Program-made: the position numbers and the translations under genes
Assembly: GCA_013407085.1 (NCBI GenBank)
Contig: JACCGJ010010096.1
Span: 1 to 64,000, forward strand
DNA length: 64,000 bases
Direction of reading: 5' to 3'
Source of the DNA: Atriophallophorus winterbourni
Lineage: Eukaryota > Platyhelminthes > Trematoda > Plagiorchiida > Microphallidae
Part shown: piece by piece, positions 34,570 to 46,059 of the stretch
How the letters are laid out: the number at the start of each line of letters is the position of its first letter
How positions within the stretch are numbered: position 1 is the stretch's first letter
The notes under the pieces: generated by a model
The model's input: the letters and a program-made list of their open reading frames with translations, nothing else
Databases searched by the model: none
What the model was told of the DNA's origin: nothing

Positions 34570-34642
34570 TGTAGTGATCACATCGGGCTCACCAATTTGT
34601 AGTAGACCAGATTACTACAATAACGTCCCACTAGAGTAGGAG
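34570..34642 (-). repeat. 5' LTR of the Gypsy-type element, first piece (left of the RTE)
   Basis: Starts TGTAGTGATCACATCGGGCT like the left LTR and is cut by the RTE at 34642; the last nine bases GAGTAGGAG are the RTE target duplication. Confidence 0.8.
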
Positions 34643-37600
34643 GGACACAGCCGGGGGTGGTGGTGGGGATAAGCTCCCGCTACCTACAAAATGCTCCCAT
34701 ACGGCGTGCGTCTCAAATAGCCTCTGACAACCGAAGCCCAACTCCTGGCCTGCTCGTGGCGGAACTGCTTCTACTGACAGGAGAAGGGGCGAAGGCGGGT
34801 GACTGGCGCCTCAAAACCAGTTCGCTTCGGGTAGATGGAGCTCGTCAGCCTGGGAGGGCAGTCCATCTAGGGGATGGAAACCCTGACTCCAAACCTCCGC
34901 TTCCTGCGGATTACACAATCACAATACTCCGCCGAGGACGGTCCCAAGCCCGTCTGCAAAAGGAGGAGGGTTAGACGCGGGGTCAGCAACCCCACTCTGT
35001 AAAAACCTCAAACCGCTACTGAAACCAAAGCAACATGTCATACCAAAGTAAGATCTCCATGCTTGAATCGAGAAGAAACCTCATCTGAGGTAAAAATGAA
35101 GCAGACTGGTGAAAGCCCACCGGAAGCCAGTCAGCAGATGAATCTTCTGTCGATGAAAGCAACAACTAAGATTGCCACATGGAACGTCCGTACGATGTAT
35201 GAGACCGGAAAGGCTGCACAGGTCGCGAAAGAAATGCAAAAGTATGGTATACAACTGCTGGGAATATGTGAAAGTAGATGGAATGGATCTGGCATGTTGA
35301 TTTTGACATCCGGGGAACGGATTATTTACTCAGGTCATGAAGATGAGAACCATAGTCATTCGGAAGGCGTCGCCATTATGTTATCCCCAATAGCTGCAGG
35401 CGCTCTCATTGGATGGGAACCCGTTGACTCACGGATAATCACAGCCACATTCAACTACAAGGGGAGAAATGTGACGGTAATTCAATGTTATGCACCCACA
35501 AACAATGCTAGCCTTGAGTCGAAAGAAGAATTTTACGTGCGTTTGCAGTCTGTCCTAGACAAGACACCCAAGCGAGATATCAAGATTTTGATGGGTGACA
35601 TGAACGCGAAATTGGGTCCAGACAACACAGGGAGAGAATCTGTGATGGGTACGCATGCCCTAGGTGAAATGAATGAAAACGGTGAACTTTTCGCAGATTT
35701 TTGCGCGCTCAACGATCTGGTCATCGGAGGCAGCATCTTTCAACACCGAAACATCCACAAGGCCACCTGGACATCACCTGATGGTGTTACTACCAATCAA
35801 ATCGATCACCTATCGATTTCACGAAAATGGAGACATAGTCTCCTTGATACACGCGTAATGCGAGGTGCGGATGTTGCTTCAGACCACTATCTTCTAATGG
35901 CCAAAATTAAAATCAAGTTGAGAGCTTTCAGCGAAACCGGCAGTCGGCCTAGTGTAAAGTACCACACGCAGAAACTAAGGGAAGAGCGTACAAGAGAGAT
36001 TTTCTCAATCTCACTGAAAAACAGATTCGAATCGCTCAACAACTTAACCCCTGAGCTCTCAATAAATGAACACTGGACCGCTCTGAAAGACTGTTGGCAA
36101 GACACTTGTAAGCACGTAATTGGCAGACGGGTAAAGAAAGACAAAGAGTGGATCTCGAGTGAGACTTGGACACTGATCAACTCGAGAAGGCAGCTGAAAC
36201 AACAGATCCTCCGGTGTAAGGACACCAAGCAGAAAAACCAACTGATCAAACAATACGGCTCCCTAAATAAAGACGTGAAACGAAGTGCCAGAAGTGACAA
36301 GAGGCGGTTCTATGAAATGCTGGCAACGGAGGCGGAAAATGCAGCAGAAAAGAGAGACCTGAACACCGTCTACAACATTACCAGAACCTTATCAGGAAGG
36401 AAAATACCTTACGGCAAAATAATAAAGGACGGTGAAGGTAACCTTATCAGTCAGGAATCGGTGCAAAGAAAGCGATGGATGGAGCACTTCAAGGAACTCC
36501 TAAATCGACCAGCACCTACTTCAGTCACTGACATCCCACCTGCAACAAATTTGCTAGACGTAAACACCGACCCCCCCGGTCGAAATGAAATCCTTTCTGC
36601 CTTAAAATCACTAAAGAATGGCAAAGCACCAGGCCCAGATGGGATTCCACCAGAAGCTCTGAAGGCTGATTTGGACACCTCGGCTGATATGTTACTTCCT
36701 CTGCTGCAGAAAATCTGGTCAGAAAGACGGGTCCCAAATGATTGGAAGAGAGGTCATTTGGTCAAACTTCCTAAGAAAGGGGATCTGAGGCTATGCAAAA
36801 ACTGGCGAGGTATCATGCTGCTCTCAGTCCCTAGTAAAGTACTTACACGCATCATCCTTATGCGTTTGCGCGACGCTATCGACCAAGTGTTACGGCCAGA
36901 GCAATCAGGCTTCAGAAAACAAAAGTCTGGCATCGACCAAATTGCGACCCTCCGCATAATAATTGAACAAAGCATTGAATGGCAATCGCCTCTTTGCCTC
37001 AACTTCATAGATTTTGAGAAAGCCTTCGACAGTGTGGACCGCGAATTCATATGGAAGCTTTTGCCACACTATGGGGTCCCACCGCTGTACATGGACCTCA
37101 TAAAGCAGCTGTATGAAGGTGCCTCCTGTCAGGTAATTCACAACGGAAGACTGACCGATCCATTTGAGTTGAGACTGGCGTTCGCCAGGGATGCCTGTTG
37201 TCCCCAATGATTTTTCTGTTGGTAATAGACTGGATAATGAAACAGACAGTAAAAGGTGAGAGGAATGGTATCGATTGGAAGGAATCCGAGCATTTGGAGG
37301 ATCTGGAATACGCTGATGATGTCTGCTTGATATCACGTGACCCCCAACGTCTTCAGAGAAAGACCGATAGACTAGCACACTTTGCTTCATATGCAGGACT
37401 ACGCGTGAATACCGAAAAAACAGAAGTCCTCCGTGTGCTAACTGATGAGCACCCATCAATCACCATCAATGGTAAAGCAGTCAAAGACGTCACGCAATTC
37501 GTCTACCTCGGCAGCATTGTTTCAATAAGTGGTGGCACGGACGAAGACATAGTCGCCAGAATCGGCAAAGCAAGATACGCGTTCATAGCTTTGAAACCCA

Positions 37601-38103
37601 TTTGGGAGTCGAAGGTTCTATCAAAACGCACGAAACTCCGTATATTCAGAAGCAACGTCAAATCCGTGCTACTCTATGGATCGGAAACCTGGCGAGTGAC
37701 AGCAAAGTCCTCTGGCCGCTTGCAATCATTCCACAATAATTGCCTCCGTCGAATTATTGGGGTAAAATGGCCAGAAAAGATAAAGAATCAAGACCTGTGG
37801 CAGATTGCTGCTGAGGACCCGATCGCCCAGCAGATCAGTAGAAGAAAGTGGAGATGGGTTGGGCACACTTTTCAAAAACCTAATGATGACATCACGCGAC
37901 ATGCTCTGGTATGGAACCCAATCGGGAAGAGACGGGTCGGACGCCCAAGGCTATCTTGGAAGCGCTCGTGTGAAGAGGAGATCCGCAAGTGTGGACTTAA
38001 CTGGAACGACATCAAACTGGCTGCTATGGACAGACCAAAGTGGAGACAAGTTGCCGAGGCCCTATGTTCCTCCAGGAACTCAAGGGATTAAGTCAGTAAG
38101 TCG
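34643..38103 (+). mobile_element. RTE-clade non-LTR retrotransposon, nearly full length
   Basis: 3.46 kb inserted in an LTR, flanked by GAGTAGGAG (34634-34642 and 38104-38112). The 5' UTR of about 420 bp contains a short ORF. One long ORF encodes an APE endonuclease and RT. The 3' end is very short, ending TTAAGTCAGTAAGTC only about 12 bases after the stop; RTE elements typically have short 3' UTRs with simple repeats. Matching copies of its 3' end (1179-1223) show that the family has moved in this genome. Confidence 0.92.
35063..38091 (+). pseudogene. RTE endonuclease-reverse transcriptase (single-base deletion)
   Basis: About 1,005 codons in two overlapping frames (35063-37210 and 37198-38091). 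Endonuclease: ATWNVRTMYETG, GICESRWNGSG (catalytic Glu), LMGDMNAKLG (Asp/Asn) and ASDHYLL (Asp-His). RT: GKAPGPDGIPPEAL, NWRGIMLLSVPSKV, QSGFRKQKSG, NFIDFEKAFDSVDRE, then TGVRQGCLLSPMIFLL, EYADDVCLIS (37306-37335) and LLYGSETWRV. One missing base near 37167 (FELRLAF instead of the in-frame VETGVRQG) is the only defect seen. It was therefore probably active recently. The start codon may lie slightly elsewhere. Confidence 0.9.
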
Positions 38104-38809
38104 GAGTAGGAGAAATCGCAGGTTGACTGGAAAATATATAACGGTAGCTAAAACGTGTAAAGAGCGGTCACGATGCACGCACGAACGGAAGTTCGAATTG
38201 TCAAGGTCAATATTTTGATGAGGTTAAACAAGCGGTGTATGAATCCGAGTTGATGTTTTTAAAATTCCTCTCTCGGTCAACAAGATCAAACGAACTGGAG
38301 TAATTTGTTTCCCACCCTACACCAGTGTTCCTTATCCAGTTTTTTGTGTCATAATTTTCCCGTGATATTTTTTGTTTGTTTTTTAAATTAAAAATAACAT
38401 TTAAACTAAATGTTAAATCTGTGAGAGTTTTCTTTCCCGAACATTTTTCCTTTGTTTAACTGCACTTAGGCTTCCGCACATTTTAATTTGTCCGTTACCC
38501 GTGTTTACCGTTATTGCAAAACGGTAATTTTTTGTGCTCTCAACTGAGCTTTTTGACTCCCGTTTATTGGACACGTTGGGTTTGCATTGAAACCTGTATC
38601 AGATTACCGTTGAGGTTTGTTATATTTTGCTTGTTAATCGTCTTTGTCAATAAAGTACAGCGTTAATTGACGTACTAATCTGATTTGAGATCGATTCGTA
38701 AACGCTCGTCACTCCCGGTATAAGAATCTCGTGGCTTGTAGCAGGCAACTAGTTTCCGTGACAGAAACTATTTCTCAGTGACGATTTGGTCGCTACAAGC
38801 GGTGTTACA
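38104..38809 (-). repeat. 5' LTR of the Gypsy-type element, second piece (right of the RTE)
   Basis: Resumes with the duplicated GAGTAGGAG, then GGTTGACTGGAAAATATATA as in the left LTR. A segment of about 553 bp (38242-38794), absent from the left LTR, lies between two copies of ACAAGCGGTGT (38231-38241 and 38795-38805). Confidence 0.7.
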
Positions 38810-39625
38810 GTTTACTTCATAGATTCATCTCTCTGCCCCAGTGCAACCTGGAACTTTACAAGTTACATACACTACCTTTATTAGATTACTGTACGAAAGT
38901 AAGAAGTAACTTCTACCTAAACAAAAACGCTAAACTCTGGAATATTCTTCCGAAAAACATAAGACTTTGTACCTCACTATGTGATTTTAAATCACATCTG
39001 AAATCATTTCTCACAGTTGAAAAATTAATGAAACTTCTCAACCTAGATGTCTCATTAGATGAACTATAAAATCACGGCAGCTGGATATTAACAGTGATAT
39101 CAGTTTTTCAACTTTCATAATGAAAATTCACTCGGTCCTTTAGTATCCATTTTCCAGATTACCTCCTTACATCCATGTGAAGAATTCCGGCTCACAAACG
39201 AGGCAACACTGCGACACCGAATCTTTTACGAATATCCACAAAAGACATTCTCGATTCAAAACATATATTCGACAATACCAATGTGTTCCAACTGAACATT
39301 TTTGAAGATTCTGACTCTTCGAGATTCCTCACATCTTCGATGTTCCGGTCCATCGTTCTTCAATATTCCTCGTGTCATTTTTCCTCTCACCCGATTTCCT
39401 TTTCATACAATAACTGCTCATATATTGAATTTCTGTAAATCTGATTGATTATCATGTACCTTAACCATTTTAACGAACGAAAAATTCCCAGCACGTATGA
39501 CTTTGAAAATGTTAATAATTATTGTCCATTTTTTATGCTTCATGTATACAAACAACTTTGTTAATTATCGATCATGCTTAGCATGCCTTGGAATTCCAAG
39601 AATAAAAAATTTATTTATTTATTTA
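38810..39625 (+). pseudogene. LINE, 3' portion after the LTR-element insertion
   Basis: Removing the LTR element and one GTTT joins KTKKNIG to LLHRFISLPQCNLELYKLHT, LPLLDYCTKV, restoring LINE protein order. It then jumps to RSNFYLNKNAKLWNILPKNI and DFKSHLKSFL, the usual C-terminus, stopping near 39068. The segment between LDYC and the NAKLWN block is missing. The 3' UTR runs to an AATAAA-containing (TTTA)n tail at 39602-39625. Confidence 0.75.
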
Positions 39626-40032
39626 TTATATCTAGCAACATTACTCGGTCTGATAGTTATGCTTTAGAAGGCATACAACGATCTTTCACGCGATCCATTA
39701 CCACCAGTTCAGATAAGCTTTCATACAAGGAAAGATGTCAGATCCTAGGATTGGAACCATTATGGTTTCAAAGAATCAGACAAAACCTTGTATCTTTTTA
39801 CAGAATATTGAAAAAAGATATGATCGACATTGATTTACAATTAGATTTTAAAAACCCTGAAGTACATAATCTCCGCCATAAAAAAAACATGTATACAGAA
39901 AATTCAAATTCGGGTCGCAAATTATCAACGGTGTATCAATTTTGTTTAAATATAAGACACTTATTAATTAGTGGGCATTTGTATAGAAGAAATCATAGAT
40001 TGGCAATAAGTTCACACATAACGCAGTACTAG
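39626..40032 (+). pseudogene. LINE thumb-domain fragment
   Basis: Begins SNITRSDSYALEGIQRSFTR, LSYKERCQILGLEPLWFQRI, RQNLVSFYRIL, the region that should sit between LDYC and NAKLWN of the LINE immediately upstream, from which it is missing. It directly follows that element's (TTTA)n tail. It stops at 40030-40032 without a 3' end of its own. Confidence 0.75.
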
Positions 40033-40104
40033 CAAATATAAAAATGGAGTTAGCTGAAACAAAATCACTAAACGTGGAAGAGGTTTGGCCACATTGTCGT
40101 GGCG

Positions 40105-41370
40105 TTACGTCAATGACTCATGTTTTTGTGATGAAACATAATACATGAAAGATGTTTCAACGGCTCGCATCTCATATTGCTGCTGTTGGTCTCCTTCGGT
40201 CGATGTCGACCATGGATGTACATCACAATCGCGTGAATGTTCAACTTTTGCAGCGTTTGGAATGACTAAACAGTCCGGAGAAACACATTCTCCCGCAGTG
40301 CTGGCAACGAAAGTCAGAACTCGGTTATATTGCGTCAGTTGCACGCCGGCGGCGTGATCTGCAATCAGCAGCCAAGAGCTGTATCTGCTTCTCCCAAGCT
40401 TGCAGATGACGCTTTTCACAGTGCCTCTAATGTGAGCGGTTAAGTGCAAGTTCCTCCTAACTCGCCGGGTCAATGCCAAGAGCTTTCACATATCTTTTAC
40501 AAATGTCTTTGTACCGCAAGTGCGGTCTGCCCGATGGTCGACTTCCTAGTTGCAACTCACCATAGAGTAGATCTTTCGGAATACGACCAGTATCCATCCT
40601 GTAGACATGACCAAGCCAGCGCAGGCGGCGCTGTCGCAATAGAGTGAACATGCTCCGTAGACCAGCTTTTGGAAGCACTCCAGCATTAGTCACTCTGTCC
40701 ATCCACGATATGTTCAAGATACGACGGATGCTTCGTAGATGAAAAGCATTCAGCTTCTGTTTGTGTCTTGCCTGGGTGATCCAAGTTTCACTGCCGTACA
40801 GTGAAGCATTTAATACGCACGCGCTGTATACAATCATCTTTGTCTTTACAGTCATCTTGCGGTTACCCCAAACACGAGAGTTTAAACGGGACAGAATGAC
40901 AGCTGCTCTGCCAATCCGCTTATCAATCTCCGTGTCTAGCGAGAGGTTATCCGCAATGGTTGAACCAAGATATGTGAACTGATGTACTGATTCATGCTGA
41001 TTGTTAGCCCAAAGTCTTTGCATGCCGACGAAAACATTCCATTAGAGACTGAAGGTGCTCTTGGGAGTAAGCAATAAAGGCTGCATCTTCGGAAAACAGC
41101 AGCTCACGAATGAGCACATTTCGTGCCTTGGCTTGTGCTGAAACCGTTAAAATGGACTGAGCCCTTCATGCCTGAGTGAAACGAAATAACGAGCTTTAGC
41201 AGTCTTGGGGGCAGCCTATCAAATCAAGCATTTTGAAAAGACCCTCCCTGCTGACGTAGTCGAATGCCTTCGTTATGATCAATAAAAACAGCGTATATTG
41301 GCATAGGCTGTTCCCGACACTTTTCTTGAAGTTGTCCAAGGGAGAATAGTCGGCAACCGCTCGACATTTT
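40105..41370 (-). pseudogene. LINE with C-terminal zinc finger, RT and C-terminal portion
   Basis: Near 41340 the frame reads LQEKCREQPMPIYAVFID; RT domains 4-5 are internally deleted. 41023-40457 is open and reads VHQFTYLGSTIADNLSLDTE, LYGSETWITQARHKQKLNAF and LRWLGHVYRMDTGRIPKDLL. After frameshifts it ends in CQHCGRMCFSGLFSHSKRC (40330-40250), a C2H2-type zinc finger typical of the C-terminus of this LINE group. Clade assignment is left open. Confidence 0.8.
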
Positions 41371-41377
41371 CATCGGA

Positions 41378-41817
41378 ATGCAAAGACTTATGGCTGATAA
41401 TCAACATGAAAATACCAAATTCCCCGAAAAAGAGACTGCACCCGTTCTCACCATCCATGTTGAGAATTATCAGCTTGAACCAGCACATCATTTCTTATAT
41501 CTTGGATTACCCATTGCAGATAAACACACGCTAGACATGGAGATTTATAAGCGGATCAGCAGAGCAGCTAAAATTTGGTTCTGTTTGACTTCTCGTCTCG
41601 TGACAGCCACAATTTGATTTTTTAGAACAAGATTATGGTATTCAAAATGTGCGTACTAAATGCTTTACTGTACGGCACTATAACTCTGACTTTACACCAA
41701 AGACACGAACTGAAACTGGATGCATCTCATTTAAGAACCATCCACAGTATCTTGAATACATCGTGGATGGACAAAGTATCGAATACTAAAATAATTTTCA
41801 GAGCATCTTTATCTTAA
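41378..41817 (+). pseudogene. Same LINE family, plus-strand fragment
   Basis: HHFLYLGLPIADKHTLDMEI, YKRISRAAKIW, then (another frame) CVLNALLYGTITLTLHQRHE and HLRTIHSILNTSWMDKVSNT align with the minus-strand copy at 40457-41023. The two copies abut head to head, forming an inverted arrangement. Confidence 0.75.
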
Positions 41818-42194
41818 TACGACAACACAGCCTACGCGTGCTATGTCATGTGTACAGAAACTGTCCGTATTCCAAAAAATCTAGGAATCCAGGAATTTTA
41901 TCATCGAGCAGACCGAATTTGCGGTGAAAAACGTTTGAGAAATATATATGAAATCACTTAATATTGTTAAGAAGAACTTTCTCTTGACCACGCACCTTGG
42001 CGAATCTGTGTAAAGTGTCTTCTACAAACCAGGGAGAAGCAGATACCACTCTAATCTGCTAGTCGTAGATCTCGCCATCAAAGTGCAATTTACTTCGTTT
42101 ATCCTCCAAGTGCTGAGTATAGCTTTTAGCGCTGTGGAAGAGACGGTTCATACCGAATCAGACTGTTCAGTCATTAAAAATGATGTGGTGCATG

Positions 42195-42400
42195 AAACTA
42201 TCATGCGCAAATGAGGATTATCTGTGGTTGAAACCAACCGAATATGGACAACAACAAGCGTTAGGCCTTACCTTGAACGTGGATGAATTTGAAATTATGA
42301 AGGCTGGAACAGAGGTTAGCAAGATAGAAGAGGCTAAATTCTGTACAATATGGCACACCGTGATGTGTCGGACAAAAATAGTGATTAAGATGATGGTTTT
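42195..42400 (+). pseudogene. Reverse-transcriptase remnant
   Basis: LGLTLNVDEFEIMKAGTEVS resembles the post-YADD segment of LINE RTs (GL.LN..K.E.M..GTE). The catalytic box itself is not recognisable. Low confidence. Confidence 0.4.
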
Positions 42401-42419
42401 GATTTTGCACCAATCTTAA

Positions 42420-44212
42420 GTTTGAGTCATTTTGAGTCTTGTATTAAGACTTATAGGAATGGAAGATAACAGATTTCCAGATGATCGGAACAAAAACTGT
42501 TAAATTTGATACAGTTAGTTCGGCTTTCAATTTCAGCTCAAATGACATAGAAGCTGTTTGTATTCGATACATATAAAGCATATGAGTTCCTGTTGAATTA
42601 AAACTATGAAATTTATTTCAAAACCCTAAAGAATACGCACTATTGTAGTAAGTGTTTTTCAAGATCTTATTCATAATAGGTCGTATGATTTATCAGGGCA
42701 TGCGATCAAAGAGTTTTACCTTACAATTAACGAATTCGACCTGGAGTACCGGAAGACGTGTAAATTCTGCGATACTTGATCTTTTATTTTCAGTATATTA
42801 TTCCACACGTTTAGTCAACTGCCAAGCAGCGAGGACTGATCGGTACGAAATCCTTTCCCAAAAATGTAAATTGTGTAGTTCTAGAATTTTTGGCTGCTGG
42901 AAGCCTTTTTTATTTCGAGGCAGCTGCGTCCAATCTAAATTCATTCTAAATTCACTTTTGTGGAATACAGATGGGTTCACGAAGGCATTTTCATGCTTTA
43001 ACATAACAAGAAAGTTTTTCAGAATTACGAATTTCTGTACCTAAATGCGGCGCCCGGATATCTTAATGGCTTAACGTGATTAGAACACAACGACCTTGAG
43101 GACACATCCAGGGTATTCGCTTTTTCGGTTTCAATATAAGCAATATCCTCCGGCGAAACAAATGATATATGCGAAGAATTAAGTAGATGCCATGTTGGAT
43201 GAAATTTCAGAATCATCTCATTACAGCATTCTTTCGAAGCAAGCATGATCATTTAAAAATCACTTCGTCTGCTAAAATTGAACCCCAATTTTGTTTATAA
43301 ATAATTTTGATCTGTGTTCGACCCACGAGTATTCCTGGGCAAACAAACGACCAAATGCAAACTATATATTCGACATGTGGCGCATAACACTATTTTATTG
43401 GTAACCGGCTGAGACGCTCCACGAGATGAGAAGACTTCAATAACATAACAATGCATACTATCGAGAGCGCATGTTTACATTTAACGGCAGAATTTCAAAA
43501 ATGACGTTTTACCAGAGGCATATTACGCAGCTAAACGAGTTTGATTCAACTATGATATTTTCCTTTTTATCAACAGCTAACAGAAACTTGAAGAATCTTT
43601 TACGCCAAAGTAGATCCCTAAATCTGACATAACGAACGTCTCGAAAAAATCATTTTCAATATTGACACACTGAACGAACGATTCAGGATTATATTCCATG
43701 CTCGGAACGACATTTATTGAGGTATATGATTCAGGTCTTTGAATATCATGATTGTGGATGAACTTATCTAAAATATTATCCGAAAATTTCCTAATAAATT
43801 AAACTGAAACAATAATACTGTTACAATTTGACTATATTGGTTAGAGACGGTGAATAATTTCACATACTATATTTACTGCCCGATAATTCCGCAGCTTCTT
43901 AAAGGAAAGTTATTGCGTCAATATTTGTTTCATTTTGGCTTGCCCTCCCATACTCGATTGATATGCGCCGCCTAGCAAATTATTTCGAGGAATTAGGTTT
44001 ACAGAATTACCCATCAACCTCTCACAGCCATTGAAAACTATTTGCTCTAATAGTTATTTAATAATGTGTGGAAAAGTGTCAGTTAAAACTATAAGCATAC
44101 ATTTAAAATAACTGAGAAAGATTTACTGGGAAGAGAAGGAAGGGACTTGTCAAAGAGTAAACATGCGTATCGAAAATTCTCTTGGAAATAAATTGGCTGA
44201 TGACGTGGTTAT
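42420..44212. other. AT-rich spacer, no gene recognised
   Basis: Two overlapping antisense ORFs (42652-43044 plus, 42798-43004 minus) lack motifs; neither has a clear splice context. Nothing else seen. Confidence 0.4.
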
Positions 44213-44300
44213 TCAAATGTTTCGAATTATCGTGATGAGCAACACGAATGCGACAATCCCCAGAGAAACCCTCATGGTTGTTGCTGCAGGAATCCAATTT
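44213..44300 (-). CDS. Multi-pass membrane protein copy B, candidate last exon (TM4)
   Basis: After an acceptor ACATAG the frame reads NWIPAATTMRVSLGIVAFVL, LITIIRNI and stops (44213-44215). One strong transmembrane segment with a very short tail fits the last helix of a four-pass protein. The joint to the preceding exon (phase 2) was not resolved, so membership is an inference. Confidence 0.4.
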
Positions 44301-44756
44301 CTATGTTCCTATTCTTTGGGCATAAACATGATTGCAAACGATTGATTGATCACTGGATATAAAAAGTTAACTTGCATTAATATCACAAAAATTGCTCGTA
44401 GCTACCACGTAATACAAGCAGTGAATAATACATATTACGAAAAAAATGAGAAGATCGATTCTATCACGAACAAGTTTAATGAAAACGTTTGGCAATTGCA
44501 TTTAATGAGTAAATGATATGTGTTCTAACGCCTAAATTCGAACGAGTGAGCTGTCTCATCAATCGAACGCTTAACAGATTGCAACCCGTTTTAAACTCTG
44601 CCTCATAAATATGCTTAAATCTCGAAGTTGCTATACATGTTTTGCAAAATGCTTATTTAGTTGTGATGGGGACATTAAAATTTAGTTCCTCAATATATTG
44701 AACAATTAGGCAAGGAGGGAATTTTTAACGCTCACTTTTTCTTATATTTGCTATTT

Positions 44757-44932
44757 TCAAAATGCCGAACGAGGTATTTTTTGTAATAAAAGTTGTTCAA
44801 TCGAATCCGTAATTTCAAAACTCTCATCGAATTTGTTAGGATGTGCGGTGAAAAGTGCGAGGTCTGAGTTGCGTTTGCGGAACCCAATCGGAAAAATGTT
44901 ATCTTCGTAGAATGAAGATTCTGATGAACGCA
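44757..44932 (-). CDS. Multi-pass membrane protein copy B, candidate exon 3 (loop)
   Basis: Acceptor TATTTAAG; phase fits exon 2 exactly (G|TG gives Val). Open for 57 codons: VRSSESSFYEDNIFPIGF, then ALFTAHPNKFDESFEITDSI, EQLLLQKIPRSAF, then TGA. It occupies the place of the hydrophilic loop exon in copy A. It could end the gene, or splice out earlier to the TM4 exon at 44213-44300. Confidence 0.4.
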
Positions 44933-45903
44933 CTTAAATAACAAAACTGAACTAACTTAACAAATTAAAAACAATTTCTTACCATTTTCACTTCAACAAG
45001 TCGAAAAACGACGAAAATATGAATATTTCTTTCAGGCACCATTCACATGTGTGTACCCATGATTGAACATGTTGCCTTTGTGTGTCATTTCTCCGTTGTT
45101 CTGGAGCATATATATCGTGGTCGTTATTGAGAGGGACGTATCATTATAGTCATCATCTTGTAAGTTAGATGTTTTCATCACTTTTTGCAAATCGATTGAT
45201 TAGTCCTCATTTCACTCCCATTCTTTCATGTGTTGAATTTTTACTCAATTTTTATTATCTTATTTTGTTAACTGGCCCGTTTTGTTTTCAAAAGCGGATA
45301 GATGCTGAAGCAATAAACTTGGTGAACGCAATTTCTAACGCAACCTAATTAGGAAAACTCAAACTACAGCCGTTAAACGAAATCGTGTAATGTGTTTATG
45401 CCGTTCCTCAGACCACACTTTTACAAATTGGTAGTATATAATCGATTAGGTTTATCCCAGCTATTATATCATAATGGTTTTATCACTAGAAAGAATTGTT
45501 TTGCCGTTAAGCAGTCAAGTATATCAGTTTTAGATTTAAAGCGGTTAAAACTGAACAACAAAACCTTACTTCACTCGAATCGACAATTAATCAATGTTTT
45601 GTTTTCTAAATATTCATGCAGTTAAATTTCACAGTTAACTATGTACAAGGTTCGAGACAATGATACATACTTAGCTGACGCCTTCGCTAAAATATTTAGT
45701 TCAAGATTTACACAAAAAATTCATTATCAGATATGAAGTATTGAAATGTTTCATCTAACGAAACTAATGAAGCGTTCAGATAACTGATGAATAACCAATC
45801 GAAAGTAAAAATGTAACCAATTTAGTCAAAACCACGATTCATATGCACGTGTGAAGGGTAACTGAACGTAAAGAAAGCAGAAAATCAATTCTATCACACT
45901 CAC

Positions 45904-46059
45904 CTAAACAAGCAATCAGCGCAAACCCAATCGAATGGAGCAATCTCTCCCAAACGATGAAGGCAATGCTGAGTACGAAAATGCCTAAAGTACCGAGGTT
46001 ACAAATGATTCCAAACACACAGCATATAAGAATCCGCTGTTTATCGGCATTCACAAGAC
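45904..46059 (-). CDS. Multi-pass membrane protein copy B, exon 2 (TM2-TM3)
   Basis: Acceptor ATTGAAG, donor G|GTGAGT, 156 bp, phase 1 at both ends. Reads LVNADKQRILICCVFGIICN, LGTLGIFVLSIAFIVWERLL, HSIGFALIACLG, two hydrophobic helices. Residue register and both splice phases match exon 2 of the plus-strand copy at 56464-56625, only two codons shorter. Function unknown. Confidence 0.65.

Larger units (their letters stand above)
32163..38809 (-). mobile_element. Gypsy-type (CsRn1-like) LTR element inserted in a LINE
   Basis: The outer ends are TGTAGTGATCAC and GGTGTTACA (on the minus strand TGTAACACC...ACTACA), flanked by GTTT at 32159-32162 and 38810-38813. Minus-strand content: right LTR, primer-binding-like TTGGTGAGCCCGAC, gag start (34444), integrase fragment (about 34285-33980), two pol C-termini, and a purine tract (GGAGGGGGGC) beside the left LTR. 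Protease, RT and RNase H are gone. The right LTR is split by the RTE. Confidence 0.8.

Noticed and set aside
35533..36300. Minus-strand ORFs within the RTE
   Set aside because: Shadows of the intact endonuclease/RT frame.
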